The notes under the pieces are model-generated. The model was not told the origin of the DNA. It worked only from the letters and a program-made list of their open reading frames with translations, and searched no databases. A program made the position numbers and the translations under genes. Below, piece after piece: positions 14,665 to 22,518 of a stretch of 22,518 nucleotides of DNA (its first letter is position 1; each line of letters starts with the position of its first letter). Source of the stretch: JBFWUM01 sp050247255 (lineage in GTDB: Bacteria > Acidobacteriota > Vicinamibacteria > Vicinamibacterales > UBA2999); assembly GCA_050247255.1 (NCBI GenBank), contig JBFWUM010000061.1, positions 1 to 22,518 of the forward strand. Reading direction: 5' to 3'.

Positions 14665-16437
14665 GTGAGCACCAGCTTCCGCACGAAGGTGTTCGTGGCC
14701 TCCGTCTCGGCGGCCGCCGTGTCGCTGGCCATCGTCGCGATGCTCCTGTCGTGGCAGGTGCGCGAGCGGCAGCGCGAGGCGGTGGCCCAGCGGCTGACGG
14801 AAGAGGCGCGTCTCATCGCCGACCTGCTCGCCGCCGCGCCGGCCCTGGCCGGGGCTGCCCTCGACGAGGAGGCGAATCGCCTGGGGCAGTACAGCGCGAG
14901 CCGCGTCACGCTCATCGCCGAGGACGGGCGGGTGGTCGGCGACTCGACCCAGACGCTGGCACAGCTCGAGGCACTCGATAACCACCTCAATCGGCCGGAG
15001 GTCGCCGCGTCCCGCGACTCGGGCCTCGGCATCAGCCGCCGCTTCAGCACGACGCTGGGCGCGGATCTCCTGTACGTCAGCGCCCGCACCACGCATCCGG
15101 CCGTGCGCTATGTCCGTGTCGCCCTGCCGCTGACCGACATCGAGAGCCAGCTCGCCGGCATCCGCACCCTGACCCTGGTGGCGCTCGCCACGGCGGTCCC
15201 CGTGGCGCTGCTCATCGCCTGGGCGTTCTCGGCGCCGCTCGGCCGCCGCGTGCGGCACATTTCGGCGGTCGCCCGCCGCTACAGCGCCGGCGACTTCTCG
15301 GCGTCGGGGTCGGACTACGGCCACGACGAGCCCGGCATCGTCGCCCGCGCGCTCGATACCTCGGCGCGGGAGCTGGCCGGCCGCATCGAGGAACTGTCGC
15401 GCGATCGCGCCCGCACCGACGCCATCCTCACCGGGATGGTCGAGGGGGTGCTGGTCGTGGATCGGGACGGCCGCCTGCAGCTGCTCAACCGCGCCGCGCA
15501 ACGGATGTTGCAGATCGACACCGCCGTCCAGGGCCGCAAGTATCTCGAGGTCATCCGCCACCCCGACATCGCCGCGCTCCTTGGCAGCGCCCTGCGGCAG
15601 GAACCGGTCGCCGCGCGCGAGCTGGTGCTCTCGCGCGACCCGGGACGCACGTTCATCGCCCGCGCCGCCTCCGTCTCGGCCGACGGCGGTGGCGGCTCGG
15701 TGCTGGTGCTGCACGACGTGACCGACCTGCGCGCGGCCGACCGCATCCGCCGCGATTTCGTCGCCAACGTCTCGCACGAGCTGCGCACGCCGCTGACCGC
15801 GATTCGTGGCTACCTCGAAGCGCTGGAAGAGGAATCAGGCCAGGGCGATGCGGCGCGCTTCCTCGAAGTCATCTCCCGGCAGACCCGCCGGATGGAGCGC
15901 CTGGTCACCGACCTCCTCCACCTGGCCCGGCTCGACGCCCGTCAGGAGACCCTGGATGTCGTACCGTGCGACATGGGCGAGGCGTTCCGATCCGTCGTCA
16001 CCGACCTCGCACCGGCCATCGACCAGAAGCGGCAGCGCATCGTCATCGACGCCGGGACCGGGTCCCGGCCAGTCGACGCCGACCCGGCGAAGCTGCATGC
16101 CATTCTCCGCAACCTGGTCGAGAACGCCGTGAACTACTCACCCGACGGAGCCGAGATTCGTCTCGAGGCCGCGCCGCAGGACGAGGCATGCGTCATTCGG
16201 GTGATCGACTCCGGTCCCGGCATCCCGCCGGGCGACCTCATGCGCGTCTTCGAGCGCTTCTATCGCGTGGATCGCTCGCGCTCGCGGCCCGGCACAGGAC
16301 TCGGACTCGCGATCGTCAAGCACCTGGTCGAGCTGCACGGGGGCCGTGTCGAGGCGGCCAACCGGCCCGAAGGCGGCGCCATCTTTACGGTTGTCCTGCC
16401 GAGGCGCCAGCCGGACGCCGACGTTACACGGAATTAA
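14665..16437 (+). CDS. phoR: PhoR-type sensor histidine kinase
   Basis: This 590-residue membrane kinase starts at GTG 14665. Transmembrane helices lie at about 9-30 and 168-190, with a roughly 135-residue extracytoplasmic domain between them. A HAMP linker (about 190-245), a PAS domain (about 255-350; MVEGVLVVDRDGRLQLLN) and a HisKA domain with H371 (VSHELRTPL) follow. The ATPase domain has N483/N487 (NLVENAVNYS), DSGPGIPPGD and GTGLGLAIVKHLVELHGG. This resembles the large Bacillus-type PhoR rather than E. coli PhoR, which lacks a sizeable periplasmic domain. It phosphorylates PhoB when phosphate is short, with PhoU and the Pst transporter as the usual signal source. Its TAA stop lies inside the second Pho half-site of the pstS promoter. 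Confidence 0.93.
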   Translation: MSTSFRTKVFVASVSAAAVSLAIVAMLLSWQVRERQREAVAQRLTEEARLIADLLAAAPALAGAALDEEANRLGQYSASRVTLIAEDGRVVGDSTQTLAQLEALDNHLNRPEVAASRDSGLGISRRFSTTLGADLLYVSARTTHPAVRYVRVALPLTDIESQLAGIRTLTLVALATAVPVALLIAWAFSAPLGRRVRHISAVARRYSAGDFSASGSDYGHDEPGIVARALDTSARELAGRIEELSRDRARTDAILTGMVEGVLVVDRDGRLQLLNRAAQRMLQIDTAVQGRKYLEVIRHPDIAALLGSALRQEPVAARELVLSRDPGRTFIARAASVSADGGGGSVLVLHDVTDLRAADRIRRDFVANVSHELRTPLTAIRGYLEALEEESGQGDAARFLEVISRQTRRMERLVTDLLHLARLDARQETLDVVPCDMGEAFRSVVTDLAPAIDQKRQRIVIDAGTGSRPVDADPAKLHAILRNLVENAVNYSPDGAEIRLEAAPQDEACVIRVIDSGPGIPPGDLMRVFERFYRVDRSRSRPGTGLGLAIVKHLVELHGGRVEAANRPEGGAIFTVVLPRRQPDADVTRN

Positions 16438-16476
16438 CATCGCAGAAATTCCGGCGAAACTCCTGTCCGCTACCGT
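16423..16476 (+). promoter_or_regulatory. Pho-box-like promoter of pstS
   Basis: Four 7-base sites start at 16423, 16434, 16445 and 16456, again every 11 bases: GTTACAC, TTAACAT, GAAATTC, GAAACTC; the third is degenerate. An 8-base gap, TACCGT (16471-16476, 3 of 6 to TATAAT) and 6 bases lead to the ATG at 16483. The first half-site begins 60 bases before the ATG, exactly as in the porin promoter. The two sites also share TTnACATCG in the second repeat and CCGnTACnGT around the -10. There is no ribosome site, so the transcript may be leaderless. The first two half-sites overlap the end of phoR. Confidence 0.72.
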
Positions 16477-16482
16477 CGAGAT

Positions 16483-17544
16483 ATGACGTATGGACTTCGT
16501 TTCGGCATCCTGTTTCTGGCGGCGGCGATGGCGGCGTGCGGCGGGGGCAGCCCCTCGGAGCCGGTCACGCCTGGTTCGTCGGGAGACGCCGGTCAGATCA
16601 ACGGCGCCGGCGCAACCTTTCCGAACCCGATCTACTCGAAGTGGTTCACCGAGTACAACGCCATCCACCCGGACGTGCGGATCAACTACCAGCCGATCGG
16701 ATCGGGCGGCGGTATCCGGCAGGTGACGGCCCAGACGGTGTTCTTCGGCGCCACCGACGGCCCGATGACCGATGAGCAGCTGGCCATGGCGCCCGGGCCG
16801 ATCCTGCACCTGCCCACCGTGCTCGGCGCGGTCGTGCCGGTCTACAACCTCGCGGGCGTGGCGTCACCCCTGAACTTCAGCGGCCCGGTGCTCGCCGACA
16901 TCTTCCTCGGCAAGGTCACGCGCTGGAACGACCCGGCGCTCGCGCGGCTCAACCCGGGCGTCACCCTGCCCGACAGCGCCATCACCGTTGTGCACAGGTC
17001 GGACGGATCGGGCACGAGCTACATCTTCGTCGACTACCTGGCGAAGGTCTCGCCCGAGTGGAAGGAAAAGGTCGGCGTCAACACCTCGGTGAGCTGGCCG
17101 GTCGGCGTCGGTGGCAAGGGCAACGAGGGGGTCGCCGGACTCGTGTCACAGACGCCAGGGGCGATCGGCTACGTCGAGCTGATTTACGCGCTCCAGAACG
17201 ACATCGCCTACGGCGCCGTGCAGAACGCCACCGGCGAGTTCGTCCGGGCCTCGATCGACAGCGTCACGAAGGCGGCCGAGGGGGCCGCGCCCGAGATGCC
17301 CGCCGACTTCCGCGTGTCGATCACCAACGCGCCCGGCGCCGGCGTCTACCCGATCGCCTCGTTTACCTGGATGCTGCTCTACGAGGCGCCGCAGGATCTG
17401 GCCAAGTCGGGGGTGATGGTCGACTTCATGCGCTGGGCGCTTACCGACGGCCAGAAGTACGCGGCCGAGATCGGGTACGCGCCGCTGCCGGCCAACGTCA
17501 TCGAGCGCGAGATGGCCGCGCTGAACCGCATCAAAGTCGGCTAG
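16483..17544 (+). CDS. pstS: Phosphate ABC transporter substrate-binding lipoprotein PstS
   Basis: This 353-residue periplasmic phosphate-binding protein has a lipobox-like signal (AAAMAAC, Cys19) followed by a Gly/Ser/Pro linker, so it is probably lipid-anchored. Phosphate-contacting motifs of PstS are present: NGAGATFPNPIY, GSGGGIRQV, FGATDGPM and HRSDGSGTSYIF, the last matching the RSDGSGT loop. The length is normal for PstS. It captures inorganic phosphate for the PstCAB transporter. It is the first gene of pstSCAB-phoU and has its own Pho-box-like promoter at the end of phoR. The ATG has no ribosome site. Confidence 0.96.
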   Translation: MTYGLRFGILFLAAAMAACGGGSPSEPVTPGSSGDAGQINGAGATFPNPIYSKWFTEYNAIHPDVRINYQPIGSGGGIRQVTAQTVFFGATDGPMTDEQLAMAPGPILHLPTVLGAVVPVYNLAGVASPLNFSGPVLADIFLGKVTRWNDPALARLNPGVTLPDSAITVVHRSDGSGTSYIFVDYLAKVSPEWKEKVGVNTSVSWPVGVGGKGNEGVAGLVSQTPGAIGYVELIYALQNDIAYGAVQNATGEFVRASIDSVTKAAEGAAPEMPADFRVSITNAPGAGVYPIASFTWMLLYEAPQDLAKSGVMVDFMRWALTDGQKYAAEIGYAPLPANVIEREMAALNRIKVG

Positions 17545-17545
17545 T

Positions 17546-18436
17546 TTGCGGGCGCGCGACCTCGGGTTCCGGCTGACGACGGGCGCGTTCGCGCTGCTGC
17601 TCGCCGCGATCGTCATCGCCATTGGCGTCGAGCTGACGCGCCAGTCGGCGCTCTCCATCGACCGGTTCGGGTTCGACTTCTGGCGCACCGAGCGGTGGGA
17701 CCCGGTCGCCGGCGAGTACGGCGCCCTCCCCTTCATCTGGGGCACGCTCTACTCGTCGGTGCTCGCCCTCCTGCTGGCGGCGCCGGTGGCGCTCGGCATC
17801 GCCATCTTCGTGTCGGAGCTCTGCCCCGCCTGGCTGCGCACCCCGCTCGTGTTCCTGACCGAGCTGCTGGCCGCCATCCCGTCGATCGTCTACGGGCTCT
17901 GGGGGATCTTCGTCCTGGTGCCGGCGGTGCGCACCCTCGAGGCCGCGGTGCCGGAGTCGTGGCGCGTGCTGCCGATCTTCGCGGGGCCGCCGCTCGGGGT
18001 CGGCATGCTGGCGGCGGCGCTGATCCTCGCCATCATGGTCATTCCTTTCACGTCGTCGATTGCGCGCGAGGTGCTGCGTACCGTGCCGCTGGCGCAGCGC
18101 GAGGCGGCGTATGCCCTTGGCGCCACGCCGTTCGAGGCGATCCGCGCGGCCGTCTTTTACGCGCGCACCGGCATCGTCGGCGCCATCATGCTCGGCTTCG
18201 GCCGGGCCCTGGGCGAGACGATGGCGGTAACGATGGTGATTGGCAATAACCCGCAGGTGTCGGCTTCGCTGTTCGCGCCGCAGTACACGATGGCGGCGGT
18301 GATCGCCAACGAGTTCACCGAGGCGGCCGACTCGCTGTACCTGTCGGCGCTCGTCGAGATTGGCCTGGTCCTGTTCGTCATCACGCTGATCGTGAACGCC
18401 ATGTCGCGGCTCCTCATCTGGAGCATGGCGCGATGA
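17546..18436 (+). CDS. pstC: Phosphate ABC transporter permease PstC
   Basis: This 296-residue inner-membrane permease has about six transmembrane helices and the EAA-type coupling loop (REAAYALGATPFEAI). The start is TTG 17546, one base after the pstS stop. No ATG or GTG offers a start before the first helix (AFALLLAAIVIAIGVEL), so TTG is the only sensible choice; the upstream ribosome site is weak. PstC features are IPSIVYGLWGIFVLVP and GFGRALGETMAVTMVIGN, where charged helix residues of PstC act in phosphate passage. It pairs with PstA, and its TGA stop overlaps the pstA ATG. Confidence 0.94.
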   Translation: MRARDLGFRLTTGAFALLLAAIVIAIGVELTRQSALSIDRFGFDFWRTERWDPVAGEYGALPFIWGTLYSSVLALLLAAPVALGIAIFVSELCPAWLRTPLVFLTELLAAIPSIVYGLWGIFVLVPAVRTLEAAVPESWRVLPIFAGPPLGVGMLAAALILAIMVIPFTSSIAREVLRTVPLAQREAAYALGATPFEAIRAAVFYARTGIVGAIMLGFGRALGETMAVTMVIGNNPQVSASLFAPQYTMAAVIANEFTEAADSLYLSALVEIGLVLFVITLIVNAMSRLLIWSMAR

Positions 18437-19281
18437 CCCGCGACGCCCGCCGCCACCTGCGCTCCAGGCTGTTCGTCGCCGCCTGCGCGCTGGCCGTCAT
18501 CGTCGCGCTGGTGCCGCTGGCGCTCATCCTGTTCTTCGTCGTCAGCCAGGGGATTCAGGCGCTGACGCCGTCGTTCTTCACCAGCATGCCGGCGCCAGTC
18601 GGCGAGCCGGGCGGCGGCATGCTGAACTCGATCGTCGGCACGCTGATGCTGACCGGCATCGCTGCAGCGATGGCGATTCCGATTGGCGTCGTCAGCGGCA
18701 TCTACATGTCGGAATACCCGGGCACGCGGTTCACCGCCCTTGTCCGCTTCGCTGCCGACACGCTCAACGGCGTGCCGTCGATCGTCATCGGCGTCTTCGC
18801 CTACGGCGTGGCGGTGCTGCCGTTCCGCCAGTTCAGCGCTCTCGCCGGCGGCCTGGCGCTGGGGATCATGATGATCCCGATCACCGCCCGGACCACCGAA
18901 GAACTGCTGCTGCTCGTGCCCGGCTCGATGCGCGAGGGGGCGCTGGCCCTTGGCGCGACACGCGCGCGGGCGGTCTTCACCGTCATCGTGCCGGCGGCGC
19001 TGCCGGGCATCGTCACCGGCATCGTGCTGGCGCTGGCACGGATTGCCGGCGAGACGGCGCCGCTGCTGTTCACGTCGTTCAACAACCGATTCTTCACGGC
19101 CGACGTCACCGAGCCGGTGTCGTCGATCACCGTGCAGGTCTTCACCTACGCGATATCGCCGTACGAGGACTGGCACCGGCAGGCGTGGGCCGGTTCGCTC
19201 GTCCTGGTCATGTTCGTGCTGATCTGCTCGCTGCTGGCACGGATGGCCGTCGCCCGGGTGGCGCGCATCAGGGGTCAATAG
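18433..19281 (+). CDS. pstA: Phosphate ABC transporter permease PstA
   Basis: This 282-residue second permease subunit starts at an ATG overlapping the pstC stop by 4 bases. About six transmembrane helices are visible, with the family segments NGVPSIVIGVFAYG, MIPITARTTEELLLLVP and an EAA-like loop (REGALALGATRARAV). Helix 6 contains ARIAGETAPLLFTSF, the counterpart of the RALGETMAV segment in PstC. It forms the membrane channel with PstC and is driven by PstB. The length is usual for PstA. The pstB GTG follows one base after its stop. Confidence 0.95.
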   Translation: MTRDARRHLRSRLFVAACALAVIVALVPLALILFFVVSQGIQALTPSFFTSMPAPVGEPGGGMLNSIVGTLMLTGIAAAMAIPIGVVSGIYMSEYPGTRFTALVRFAADTLNGVPSIVIGVFAYGVAVLPFRQFSALAGGLALGIMMIPITARTTEELLLLVPGSMREGALALGATRARAVFTVIVPAALPGIVTGIVLALARIAGETAPLLFTSFNNRFFTADVTEPVSSITVQVFTYAISPYEDWHRQAWAGSLVLVMFVLICSLLARMAVARVARIRGQ

Positions 19282-19282
19282 C

Positions 19283-20049
<767 letters not shown>

Positions 20050-20050
<1 letters not shown>

Positions 20051-20727
20051 TGGACAAGCACGTCCGGCACTTCCAGGAGGAGCTGGAGGAGCTCCAGGCG
20101 CGGCTGCTGGCAATGGGCGGCCTGGCCGAGGAACAGGTCCGGCTGGCCGTCGACAGCCTCGTCTCGCGCGACGTGCCGCGGATCGACCGGGTGCTGCACG
20201 GCGACGGCCCGATCAACGAGCTGCATATCGAGATCGACGGCCGCTGCTTCCGGCTGCTGGCGCTGCACCAGCCGATGGCCATCGACCTGCGCGCCATCGT
20301 CGCCGCCGTCAAGATCAACGTCGACCTCGAACGCGTGGGCGACCTGGCGATCAACATCGCCGAAGCGGCCGCGCGCTATGCCACGCATCCGCCCGTGAAG
20401 CAGCTGATTGACATCCCGCGGATGGCCACCCTGGCGCAGGCCATGCTCCGCGACGCGCTCGATGCCTACGTGAAGCGCGACACCGAGCTCGCCCGCCGGG
20501 TCCTGAACACCGACGATGAGCTCGATGCGCTGAAGACGCAGGTGTTTCGCGAGCTGCTCACTTACATGCTGCAGGACCCCAGGACCATCGAGCCGGCGCT
20601 GGATCTGATCCTGGTCTCGCGGCACCTGGAACGCATCGGCGACCATGCGACCAACGTCGCCGAGGACGTGATCTTCATGGTGTCCGCGCAGGACGTGCGC
20701 CACCCGCCCCCCGCGGGTCGACCTTAG
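20050..20727 (+). CDS. phoU: Phosphate signalling protein PhoU
   Basis: This 225-residue cytoplasmic all-helical protein links Pst transporter state to PhoR. The start is the ATG in TAATG at the end of pstB; the frame is open further upstream, but homology begins at MDKHVRHFQEELEELQ. The two three-helix repeats each show the metal-binding signature, KINVDLERVGDLAINIAE and RHLERIGDHATNVAED, with the conserved E/R..GD pattern. The length is typical. PhoU represses the Pho response when phosphate is ample. It closes the operon. Its TAG stop and the TAA stop of the opposing gene share bases 20725-20726. Confidence 0.95.
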
Positions 20728-21167
20728 TCCGGGATTTCCGCTTCCACCAGCTTGGCCAGCAGGGTCAGCGACTCCTGCCACCCGAGCACGCAGGCTTCCG
20801 CCGGAATCGCGTCCGGGATCCCTTCCTGGACGATGTGCACTTCGGTGCCGACCAGGATCTTCTTCAGGGTCACGGCGACGCGCATCTCCCCCGGCAGGTT
20901 CGGATCGTCGAAGCGGTCGGTCCAGCGGATGCGCTCGTTCGGCACCAGCTCCAGGTACTCGCCCCCGAACGAGTGGCTCTTGCCCGACGTGAAGTTGGTG
21001 AACGACATCTTGTAGGAGCCGCCGACACGGGCATCCATGTGGTGGACCTTGCCGGTGAAGCCGTTGGGCGGCAGCCACTTGACCATGGCATCGGCATCGA
21101 GGAACGCGCGGTAGACCCGATCAGGGGTCGACTTCAGCACGCGGTGGAACTGGACGGTATTCGGCAT
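20724..21167 (-). CDS. SRPBCC-family protein (AHSA1/Aha1-like domain)
   Basis: This is a 147-residue single-domain protein. I chose ATG 21167 because a near-perfect ribosome site (AAGGAG) lies 6 bases before it; the frame is open to 21329, but the extra residues are basic and unlike the family. AHSA1/SRPBCC hallmarks are an opening strand (QFHRVLKSTPDRVYRAF), MVKWLPPNGF, VGGSYKMSF, YLELVPNERIRWTDRF and the final helix GWQESLTLLAKLVEAEI. These proteins form a helix-grip hydrophobic pocket for small ligands; bacterial single-domain members mostly lack an assigned function. It is transcribed toward phoU, and the stop codons overlap. No functional link to phosphate is evident. Confidence 0.88.
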   Translation of the reverse strand: MPNTVQFHRVLKSTPDRVYRAFLDADAMVKWLPPNGFTGKVHHMDARVGGSYKMSFTNFTSGKSHSFGGEYLELVPNERIRWTDRFDDPNLPGEMRVAVTLKKILVGTEVHIVQEGIPDAIPAEACVLGWQESLTLLAKLVEAEIPD

Positions 21168-21315
21168 CTTCGGCTCCTTCGGCGCTTGGCCGTGTGTATG
21201 GATTCTGATGCTTTGACGGCCGGGAGCGGCCGAAATCATCGGTCGGGCAATCCGCCGGCGCGCCGTTGTCGTTTTATCAGGTGGCGCCGCGAATGCCGAC
21301 TCCACAGGGGGACCG
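21168..21315. other. Divergent intergenic region between the SRPBCC and MEDS genes
   Basis: About 148 bases contain the starts of two divergent genes. On the minus strand the SRPBCC ribosome site AAGGAG (21179-21174) is clear. On the plus strand TTGACG (21213-21218) resembles a -35, but the -10 position 17 bases later (TCATCG) is poor. AGGGGGA at 21306-21312 is the likely ribosome site for the MEDS gene. No terminator or repeat was seen. Confidence 0.35.
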
Positions 21316-21825
21316 CTGACCAATCTCACTTCGCTTCCACCCGAACCGTATGCATCGGCCCGGTTCTACCCCAATGAAGGCTCGCTGGCGCGCATCGTGG
21401 CGGATTTCCTGACGGATGGCTTCCGTGCCGGGAGCCCGGGCATTGTCGTCGCGACCGTCCCCCACTGCTCCGACGTCGTCCGCGAGCTGTCGCATCGCAC
21501 AATCGACGTCGAGGCGCTGCAGCGCTCACGCGACCTGCTCATGCTCGATGCCGACCAGGTCCTTTCCACGTTCATGGTGGACGGGGAGCCCAACGGCGAG
21601 AAGTTCAACAAGTCACTGACCGAAATTGTCGAGCTTGGACGGGGCGGCCAGCGCTCCGGGCCGATACGGTTGTTCGGCCAATTGATCGATGTGCTGTGGC
21701 AGCGGGGCCAGCGCGAGGCGGCCATCCGCCTCGAGCTGCTCTGGAACCAGCTGGGCTGCGAGCAACCGCTCCTCTGCGCCTACGCCGTGGGGCACTTCTA
21801 CAAGGGGTTGGGGCTGCATGGATAG
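21316..21825 (+). CDS. MEDS-domain (DcmR-type sensory) protein, probable CTG start
   Basis: The protein matches the MEDS sensory domain, a family named for methanogen/methylotroph DcmR: FYPNEGSLARIVADFLTDGF, IVVATVPH, LLMLDADQVLSTFMVDGEP, RLFGQLIDVLWQRGQREAAI and LELLWNQLGCEQPLLCAY. The usual first strand (ARFYPNEGSL) lies upstream of GTG 21397, the only conventional start that still gives most of the domain. Between the in-frame stop at 21214 and 21397 there is no ATG, GTG or TTG. CTG 21316 follows AGGGGGA by 3 bases and yields a 169-residue protein with the whole domain, so I use it; this is inferred. MEDS proteins are thought to sense small molecules or feed stress-signalling networks. The ATG of the next gene overlaps its end by 8 bases. 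Confidence 0.78.
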   Translation: MTNLTSLPPEPYASARFYPNEGSLARIVADFLTDGFRAGSPGIVVATVPHCSDVVRELSHRTIDVEALQRSRDLLMLDADQVLSTFMVDGEPNGEKFNKSLTEIVELGRGGQRSGPIRLFGQLIDVLWQRGQREAAIRLELLWNQLGCEQPLLCAYAVGHFYKGLGLHG

Positions 21826-22060
21826 ATGGACCACGTATGCCTGCCCCGAGTGCGACGGCGGCGCAATCGTCCGCTCGGTGAGGGCCGATGCCACGACCTT
21901 CGGCTGTCCCGGCTGCGGCCGGGAATGGACGGCTCGGCGAATGCCAACGGACGCCGAGGCGGCGCCCATCCGCCAACGGTCGAGGCAACAGCACGCCGAG
22001 GGGTTCTACCGCGACGGATTTGGCTCAGAGCCCGTTGTCGAGCCGCCAGATGTGTTGTAA
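21818..22060 (+). CDS. Small zinc-ribbon protein, function unknown
   Basis: This 80-residue protein has two CxxC pairs, C9/C12 (CPEC) and C30/C33 (CPGC), spaced like a zinc ribbon. A charged, probably unstructured tail follows (about 45-80). The ATG at 21818 overlaps the MEDS gene by 8 bases, with GGGG 4 bases before it. The frame stays open further upstream, but that part lies inside the MEDS gene and is low-complexity, so it is rejected. It sits between a MEDS sensor and an ECF-type sigma gene, 11 bases before the latter, so it may be a regulatory partner or redox/zinc sensor. I do not recognise a named family. Confidence 0.7.
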   Translation: MDRWTTYACPECDGGAIVRSVRADATTFGCPGCGREWTARRMPTDAEAAPIRQRSRQQHAEGFYRDGFGSEPVVEPPDVL

Positions 22061-22071
22061 GAAATTTAGGG

Positions 22072-22518
22072 ATGGATGCGACGCCCCTGGTTCCGGACCA
22101 CGAACGGTCGCCCGGCACCCTCGGCGAGGTCCTGTACGCGGAGCCATCCGCGAGTCTTGTGTCCGAAGCGGACTGGGTGCGCCTGGTCCGCGCGGTGGCC
22201 GACAAAGATCAGCGGGCGCTGCACGCGCTCTACCAGCGGGCGCACCGCGCCGCCTTCACCTTCGCCCTGCGCCTTACCGGGAACCGCGAGACGGCCGAGG
22301 AAGTGACCCTCGACGTGTTTCACGAGGTGTGGCGGCGCGCGTCAGGCTACGAGGAATCCGCCGGGACCGTGCTTGGCTGGATCATGAATCAGGCCCATTC
22401 GCGCAGCGTCGACCGCCTTCGGTTCGACCAGCGGCGAAAGCGGGTCATGCCCGTGAACGGCTCGCAGCCGCCCGCCGCCACGGCTGCGGACCCTGCGGAT
22501 CTGGCGGCGTCCGAGCAA
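22072..22518 (+). CDS. ECF-type RNA polymerase sigma factor (C-terminus off window)
   Basis: 149 codons are visible from ATG 22072 to the right edge without a stop. After a roughly 35-residue N-terminal extension, sigma region 2 is recognisable: ADKDQRALHALYQRAHRAAF (about 43-62), FALRLTGNRETAEEVTLDVF (about 64-83, the region 2.2 core-binding segment), HEVWRRA, and the region 2.4-like TVLGWIMNQAHSRSVDRLRF. Region 4 must lie beyond the edge. The start is 11 bases after the zinc-ribbon gene. An AT-rich patch (22055-22069) just before it may hold a weak internal promoter. An anti-sigma gene often follows such factors, but that cannot be seen here. Confidence 0.87.
   Translation, partial: MDATPLVPDHERSPGTLGEVLYAEPSASLVSEADWVRLVRAVADKDQRALHALYQRAHRAAFTFALRLTGNRETAEEVTLDVFHEVWRRASGYEESAGTVLGWIMNQAHSRSVDRLRFDQRRKRVMPVNGSQPPAATAADPADLAASEQ

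Noticed and set aside
17546..17548. pstC missing its start or frameshifted, because no ATG follows pstS
   Set aside because: TTG 17546 sits one base after the pstS stop, and the protein is full length with all expected helices.
21168..21329. A longer SRPBCC protein starting at 21329
   Set aside because: The additional residues are basic and unrelated to the family, while ATG 21167 has an AAGGAG ribosome site 6 bases upstream.

Overview
The window is very GC-rich, tightly packed chromosomal DNA from a Gram-negative bacterium. Outer-membrane proteins, lipoprotein signals and a TolC/adaptor/RND trio show the two-membrane envelope. A transmembrane Ser/Thr kinase fused to a TolB/PD40-type propeller, the high GC and the MEDS-domain gene suggest Acidobacteriota, possibly Vicinamibacteria-like; this placement is inference. 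No rRNA, tRNA, CRISPR array, transposase or prophage gene was found, and no gene-free stretch exceeds about 220 bases.

Layout. (1) 1-1093, minus: the N-terminal part of a sulfide:quinone oxidoreductase-like flavoprotein, cut by the window edge. (2) 1312-6852, plus: a three-gene CzcCBA-type heavy-metal efflux operon. (3) 11067-6830, minus: a two-gene signalling operon, a membrane Ser/Thr kinase with a propeller followed, with a 4-base overlap, by an FHA-GAF-PP2C (SpoIIE/RsbU-type) phosphatase. (4) 11122-12677, plus: thioredoxin 2 and an Old Yellow Enzyme-type reductase, overlapping by 4 bases. (5) 12681-20727, plus: a complete phosphate module, OprO/OprP-type porin, PhoB, PhoR, PstS, PstC, PstA, PstB, PhoU. 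(6) 21167-20724, minus: a SRPBCC/AHSA1 protein. (7) 21316 to the right edge, plus: a MEDS-domain sensor, an 80-residue zinc-ribbon protein and the start of an ECF-type sigma factor, apparently one operon.

How the genes work together. The phosphate block supplies passage across the outer membrane (porin), capture (PstS), ATP-driven import (PstCAB) and sensing and control (PhoU, PhoR, PhoB). Upstream of both the porin gene and pstS lie four 7-base half-sites repeated every 11 bases, then an identical 8-base gap, a -10-like hexamer and 6 bases before the ATG. The first half-site starts exactly 60 bases before the ATG in both. This looks like a matched pair of PhoB-dependent promoters making leaderless or nearly leaderless mRNAs.

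The best candidates for something little described are this promoter architecture, the non-RD kinase/FHA-phosphatase pair, the three-unit palindromic repeat between the porin gene and phoB, and the MEDS/zinc-ribbon/sigma cassette, whose first gene seems to lack an ATG, GTG or TTG start at the domain boundary.
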